64,000 nucleotides of DNA, from contig OZ010788.1 of the NCBI GenBank assembly GCA_963932465.1, positions 669,374,484-669,438,483 of the forward strand. The letters are read 5' to 3'. The position numbers were made by a program, and so were the translations under genes. The notes under the pieces are model-generated. The model saw only the letters and a program-made list of their open reading frames with translations. It was not told where the DNA came from and ran no database searches. Origin of the DNA: Maratus speciosus (Eukaryota; Arthropoda; Arachnida; Araneae; Salticidae). The first letter of the stretch is position 1, and each line of letters starts with the position of its first letter. Shown in pieces: positions 59,432 through 64,000 of the stretch.

Positions 59432-61220
59432 AGCTTCCAACATAGTTGAAAAGTGTATGAATACGATTTGTCTCTCCGTGCTCTAACTCGCGTAAATAGA
59501 GTCCGATTCAGTGTTGCCAGATTGGGGATTTTGTCCCCATTTTGGGGGATTTTTTGAGGACAAGTAGTACGTGGAGAGATTTTTGGGGAAAAACTTGGGG
59601 GATTTTCCTTTTACTATTTTCCGTAAAAATTTCTTTTAGTCCTGTGGAAAAACTGGATCTGTCTCGAACTAAATTTTGATTTGAAGAATGAAAATACAAT
59701 CAAGAAATCGGATATATATAGTCATTATTCTGTTGGATTTGGTCGTGTTCATTGTTTACTACATTACAGTTTACACATATTACAGATGCATAAGACTCTA
59801 AAATCTTAAGCAGCTTAAACCTGCACGTGACTAAATCTGAAGGACTAACGAAAAATTCCTTCGCCGTACTTAAAAACAAATGTAATTTAAATATGTGGAA
59901 AATAGATACTTTTCTCTTATGATATACAAAAGCACATCGATTGATACAGCTGAAATACTTTGCATTATGATTTTGTACTTCAGTATAGGGATGACAAAAA
60001 AATTAAAAGCTTACCATCTCGGATTCATTCAAATCGCAACTGATAAGAGATTGTCTAAAGCTATGGAGCTAATGTAACAATAGTCCAACATTGTTAAACA
60101 ATAATTTAAAAAACAAACGTAAAATAACTTGTCACTGCAAAATATATCTCTCATTCTCTTAATGTAGGGGCAGAATGTCATTCAGCCCAGTTTAAAAGTT
60201 CGTTTTTTTTTGTAAATGGGGAATTTTTTCAAAAAAAGGCTTGATTTGGGGAAAATATTTGAGCTTAAATTACTTAAATATTTTTTTATAGTGGTATATT
60301 GAAAATTTAAAAATTCCCTTTTTGAATAGAAACCGAGTTGGGGACTTTTGCAGAAATAAAACACTGATGGGAAAAATTTCAGAAATTTTGGGGAAATTGA
60401 CTTTTGACTATCTGGCAACACTGAACCGATAGCTATGAAACTGATAGATGTTATTGGGTATCACTGTGGCATGTTCGGTATTCAAAATGAAGCGTGTAGC
60501 ATTTACTCTTCATTTACAGGGCCACTCAAAAGAATCCCGTTATATTACGATCTCAGGGGGAAAATAGTTTGCCGTGTATTTTAATGATATTCCGGTATTT
60601 TAAACATATTGAAATTAATATACATCACTGAGGTGTACTAAATGGTTCTTACTACAGAATAGGGTGTGCATATAACTTACTGTTCATTTACAGGGACACA
60701 CACAAAAAATTATAGAATAAAATAGATAATATAGAAATAATATAGAAATAATAATATAGAAAAAAATTATAGAAGAAAAAAATATAGAAGAAAAGGAGCA
60801 ATCATTGAACTGTTGAATACGAAGAATAATTTTTGGAAGTGTGTTTTCAGTTGTGGTATGAGTTTTTAAATATTACTTGGTGTGTTTAAATTGTGTAGGC
60901 CATGTACAGTGTTGCACAAATGTTCCCAACAACATCCGTTTATTAGCGGAAATGTCTGAGTGGAAATTTTGAACTGTGCGATGCGTTTAACTGGACTAAC
61001 TTTTAACGTTCTATATAATATGTATACATATCTGTATATCATATACAGGGCTGCACAAAAACAAATCTTATATTTTAACGAGTATTCATGGTAATAACAG
61101 AAATCGTGTTTTCAAATGCATTATGCATTTTCCAAAATCTTCATTTAGACGTTATATTTCAGCTTATTAGACTAAGAAGTTTTGTTATAGTAATCTGAAT
61201 GTGTTGGAAAGTGTTTCATA
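59432..61220 (+). mobile_element. Tandem-core element, family T1 copy 2, split by a hAT-like insert
   Basis: Head CTTCCAACATAGTTGAAAAG with CCGTGCTCTAACTCGCGTAA matches 11163-11240, and tail GTGTTGGAAAGTGTTTCATA matches 12405-12420. Modules with TTTACAGGG.CAC recur at about 60513, 60688, 60911 and 61044, with a further ACAGGCACAC at 61267. 59509-60423 is inserted near the head. Confidence 0.62.
59509..60423. mobile_element. hAT-like element inside T1 copy 2 (915 bp)
   Basis: CAGTGTTGCCAGAT at the left and TATCTGGCAACACTG at the right are inverted repeats. The 8 bp outside (GTCCGATT / AACCGATA) agree at 5 positions, a decayed hAT-type duplication. TTGGGGGATTTTT-like motifs lie near both ends. 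No transposase. Confidence 0.72.
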
Positions 61221-62159
61221 GTCTATGCTGTATGCATGATTTTTCGTAATTGCTTCTACCTTTTACAGGCACACTTAATGAAGTATATTATCGCTGGGTG
61301 TTTGGATTCGTTATATATTTTCATGTTCAACAAAAAAAAAAAAAATAAGGTAAACTAGAAAACAGGAATTCTGCTTTTTCAGAATTTAGTGTCGCTTTCG
61401 ATGGAAAAAAATATATGAATATATAAATAGTACAAAACTTATTTCAATCTTAAGACTTAAAACACACGCTTTTATTTTATGTAAAATGAATTCATTCGCA
61501 TCCGATTAAGAATCCCACATTTACGCGCCACTCTTAAAAATCTACAGTAAAGCATGCATCGGATATCATTATCGCAAAACAATACACAAATGCAGCAAAA
61601 AGATGCCGTGATTAAAGAAACTCGACAAAAAAACCCGGCTATCTAATGATTCACAGGCCTTAATTTGTTTGTAACATTAATATAGATACTTAAAATTAAG
61701 TGTAGTTTCTAATAGCTCCACGTTTTAACAGAAATAATTCTTTTATATTTTTTCAAAACAGCACGTATTTCAATGACATTTTCTTCTAGTTGTTACGAGA
61801 AAATAGCAACAAAAATATATAATTACTATTTTAAAATTATTTTCCCCTTACAGAAGTGGAATACTTTCGTTGCCAATATTAATCAAATGGCTCTAAAAAC
61901 TACAAAAAAATTAATATTTCAAAAATAAATTGAGACACAGTTTTCAAACAAATTGCATTTAAAAGTACGTTCTTTTCCCAATACGACGGTTTAAAAATTA
62001 AAAATGTGCGAGGCTTAGAAGTTTAAAAAATTGCTATAGAATATTTAATCGTACAATGATACAGCTGCTTTGTTTTACGGCTAGCTTATACAACGTAACG
62101 TTATTTTTTTGGGCTAATTAACGTTAAGAAAATTTTTATTCATGTATCTATAAATTCTG
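61221..62159. other. AT-rich DNA with one repeat trace
   Basis: 61920-62110 resembles 53030-53200. Otherwise nothing recognised. Confidence 0.5.
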
Positions 62160-62426
62160 TTACGCAATTGAAAAAGGTGATTTGAGAATCGGTAGCACCC
62201 AAAACACAGCTATTTCATGTTGATACTGGGTTAAAAAACTGGTTAAAACAATATAAAAACTACTCTGAAAAGTTCTTAAAAATTCTTGGCAGCAAAAGAA
62301 AAGTACTTCAGAGGTTCTTCTTAAAATTCCACAATCCATTGGCTTCTGAGGATAAAAACTAAGCTTTTCGTAATCTTCGGTAACTGAAACGAGGTTATAT
62401 TTTTGTAAAACTTCCCAGGGAAACAT
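62160..62426 (-). CDS. Unassigned 88-codon frame, possible exon
   Basis: Minus-strand frame starting MFPWEVLQKYNLVSVTEDYE with more balanced composition than its surroundings (PQKPMDCGILRRTSEVLFF follows). I recognise no family. The upstream side (minus strand) has a purine-rich GTAAAAAAGAAAG rather than a clear splice acceptor. It could be an exon, part of a transposon, or chance. Confidence 0.2.
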   Translation of the reverse strand: MFPWEVLQKYNLVSVTEDYEKLSFYPQKPMDCGILRRTSEVLFFCCQEFLRTFQSSFYIVLTSFLTQYQHEIAVFWVLPILKSPFSIA

Positions 62427-63169
62427 CTTTCTTTTTTACAGGGTAATTCTTGCACGCCATGAATAAAGCAGTAAAATGCCGATAAATAACTCATACTAAT
62501 TTTTTTTTTTTTTAAATAAAAGGTTACATTTATGCTTTCTTGTTTTCATTAAAATCTATCGCAAATTATTTTAACGCTGAATTTAAAATTCCAAAGAAGA
62601 ATAAATTTCAGAATCGAACAGTAGGGAATAGAACAGTAGAGGGTTAACTTTTGGAAAATAATAATAATAAGATTAACTTTCAGAAAAGAATCATAACTAT
62701 TTTTCTAAGATTAGTTATTACTGGGCTGCCACAGGTGAGTATTTTTATATTCCATTCGCACCACTATTTTAGCACGTTCATTTCCAAAACTATAAAGTAA
62801 AACTTTTCAAATTTCTTGTTGAAAGTCGTTTGCCACCAAAAATTCAGAAAGGTAAATTTCGCTTTACTAATACAGCGAAATTTCTGCCAAAAAATAAGGC
62901 TATTTTTTAATTCTAAAATAGTGGTGACAAAGTAATTAATAAATTAAAGCTATGAGTATACTCGTGGTTGGCAGCGAATGGATTGAGAAAGTACATTTCG
63001 AAGTATATTTCTCTTGCAGATGCTGTCAAACTTTGTGAAAAATCTTTCTTTTCAAAAAATGGCGCGAGATGTAATTAAAAAATAGTCGTCTGTGGCAGTA
63101 TCTCTCTATTCTAAAAAAAGTAACTACCGCTGTCACCGCCGCCGGTTTTGAATTTTTTGTGACCGGAAG
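62427..63169. other. AT-rich DNA, nothing recognised
   Basis: A hairpin GGTAAATTTCGCTTT...AGCGAAATTTCTGCC lies at 62851-62888. Confidence 0.5.
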
Positions 63170-64000
63170 TCTTTCTTCGTTAATATTAAGAAAAATAATG
63201 CATACAAAAATATGAAAATCGGTAGTATTATACAGAAATGTTTGATAAACACGCTGATGCAGACAGTTTTCAAATCGAAGAATTATTTTAACAGATATTT
63301 AATGCTAAATTTGGACAAAATCGTTCCACTAAAAAAGTTTTATAGGAGCAAAAACTATTCATGGGAATTTAATCATTTTTAGATCATTTTATACGTTTGA
63401 AGTTCCCGGTATGCAGACTGTATTCCTTTTCTTAATTTGACTCATTTTTTGAGGTTTTATTTCTATTTTAAATTAAAATTTTCAGCATTTCTAGAGATAT
63501 TTTTTACATATTTTAGAAAGTGATATTAATTTAAACTGTTGTCAACTGTATAAACAGCGCAAGCAATAATGTTTGTTTCAAATTAAAAAAAAAATAATTA
63601 TACGTGTAAATAAATTAAAAATTTATTTACACTTGACTATTTATTATAAACAGATAAAAACATTTGGGATTAGAATTAAATAATTATGTACAAAAAGCAG
63701 GAACTTATTAAAAATTACGTCATAAAAACTATATTTGCACGTGAATTTTGAGAGAGGATGGAAATTGTAAAATAATAAATTCATTAACATGCGTTAGAAG
63801 TCTAAAATAGGAGAAATTACGTCATATTTACGTCACATTACAGTTATTACATAAAATGAACACAAAATAATATTGCAAAACAGTTTAAATTTAGAAATTG
63901 CGCTAGACATTTATTTGATATTTTGAGAGGATAATTTTCATCTATTTTTGTTAGGAAAGCGCAAATAATATTTCATTTCTAACAAAAGTATTTTCACGTG
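63170..64000 (+). repeat. 0.8-kb repeat H, copy 2 (continues past window)
   Basis: Same order as 47066-47830, still aligning at the last base (ACAAAAGTATTTTCACGTG is shared). The coding-like block at 63238-63345 has TAA and TAG in frame, so it is decayed. Confidence 0.75.

Overview
The window reads as non-coding, transposon-dense DNA from an animal nuclear genome. It is strongly AT-rich, with long homopolymer and (AT)n tracts, no compact gene array, and no host gene I can recognise. The repeat families (a CsRn1-like Ty3/gypsy element, Tc1/mariner/IS630, pogo/Tigger, hAT-like and TTAA-flanked elements, a Penelope-like element, tRNA-derived SINEs, and elements with a tandem core of about 150 bp) suit an arthropod. 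A chelicerate such as a spider is my best guess, from impression only.

The one largely intact coding unit is a young LTR retrotransposon at 40358-45126 (4769 bp). Its two 215-bp LTRs are identical by eye and it has a 4-bp TTAT target duplication. The primer-binding site starts with the tRNA-Trp-type TGGTGACC. Gag ends in a CHCC-like zinc motif. A protease-RT-RNase H-integrase frame lies -1 to gag. At the junction there is a GGGAAAC heptamer, a 7-nt spacer and a well-formed H-type pseudoknot. One in-frame TAA at 43730 splits the integrase. The element sits inside a terminal-inverted-repeat MITE, and an uninterrupted relative lies 1.1 kb downstream (46361-46641).

Region by region: 1-5 kb has a 0.8-kb TIR element with GACGAAAT repeats, a GC-rich hAT-like element (2384-3419) and a TTAA-flanked MITE. 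5.7-10.1 kb has a Tigger-like element carrying a tRNA-like piece and a 1.55-kb element full of GGTAGGAGAGATTGCGC motifs. 11.2-15.3 kb has a tandem-core element, then broken transposases (IS630-like, Penelope GIY-YIG, Tc1). 15.6-26.7 kb has two TTAA MITEs, two copies of a 1.1-kb TIR element, a long foldback, a 1.07-kb long-TIR Tc1-type element, an internally deleted mariner and an IS630-like pseudogene. 26.9-35.8 kb has a hAT MITE with a perfect 8-bp duplication, a tandem-core element holding a SINE, a mariner remnant, a tRNA-like inverted repeat, a pogo-like MITE and a hairpin MITE. 39.8-46.7 kb is the nested LTR/MITE cluster. 47-64 kb has two copies of a 0.8-kb repeat (one cut by the window end), a second Tigger copy, two more tandem-core elements, a third TTAA MITE and a tandem-core element split by a hAT-like insertion.

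The coding pieces do not form a host pathway. Except for gag, and pol up to its one stop, they are decayed transposases or reverse-transcriptase remnants. The most informative structure is the order of nesting and the shared architecture of the tandem-core elements.
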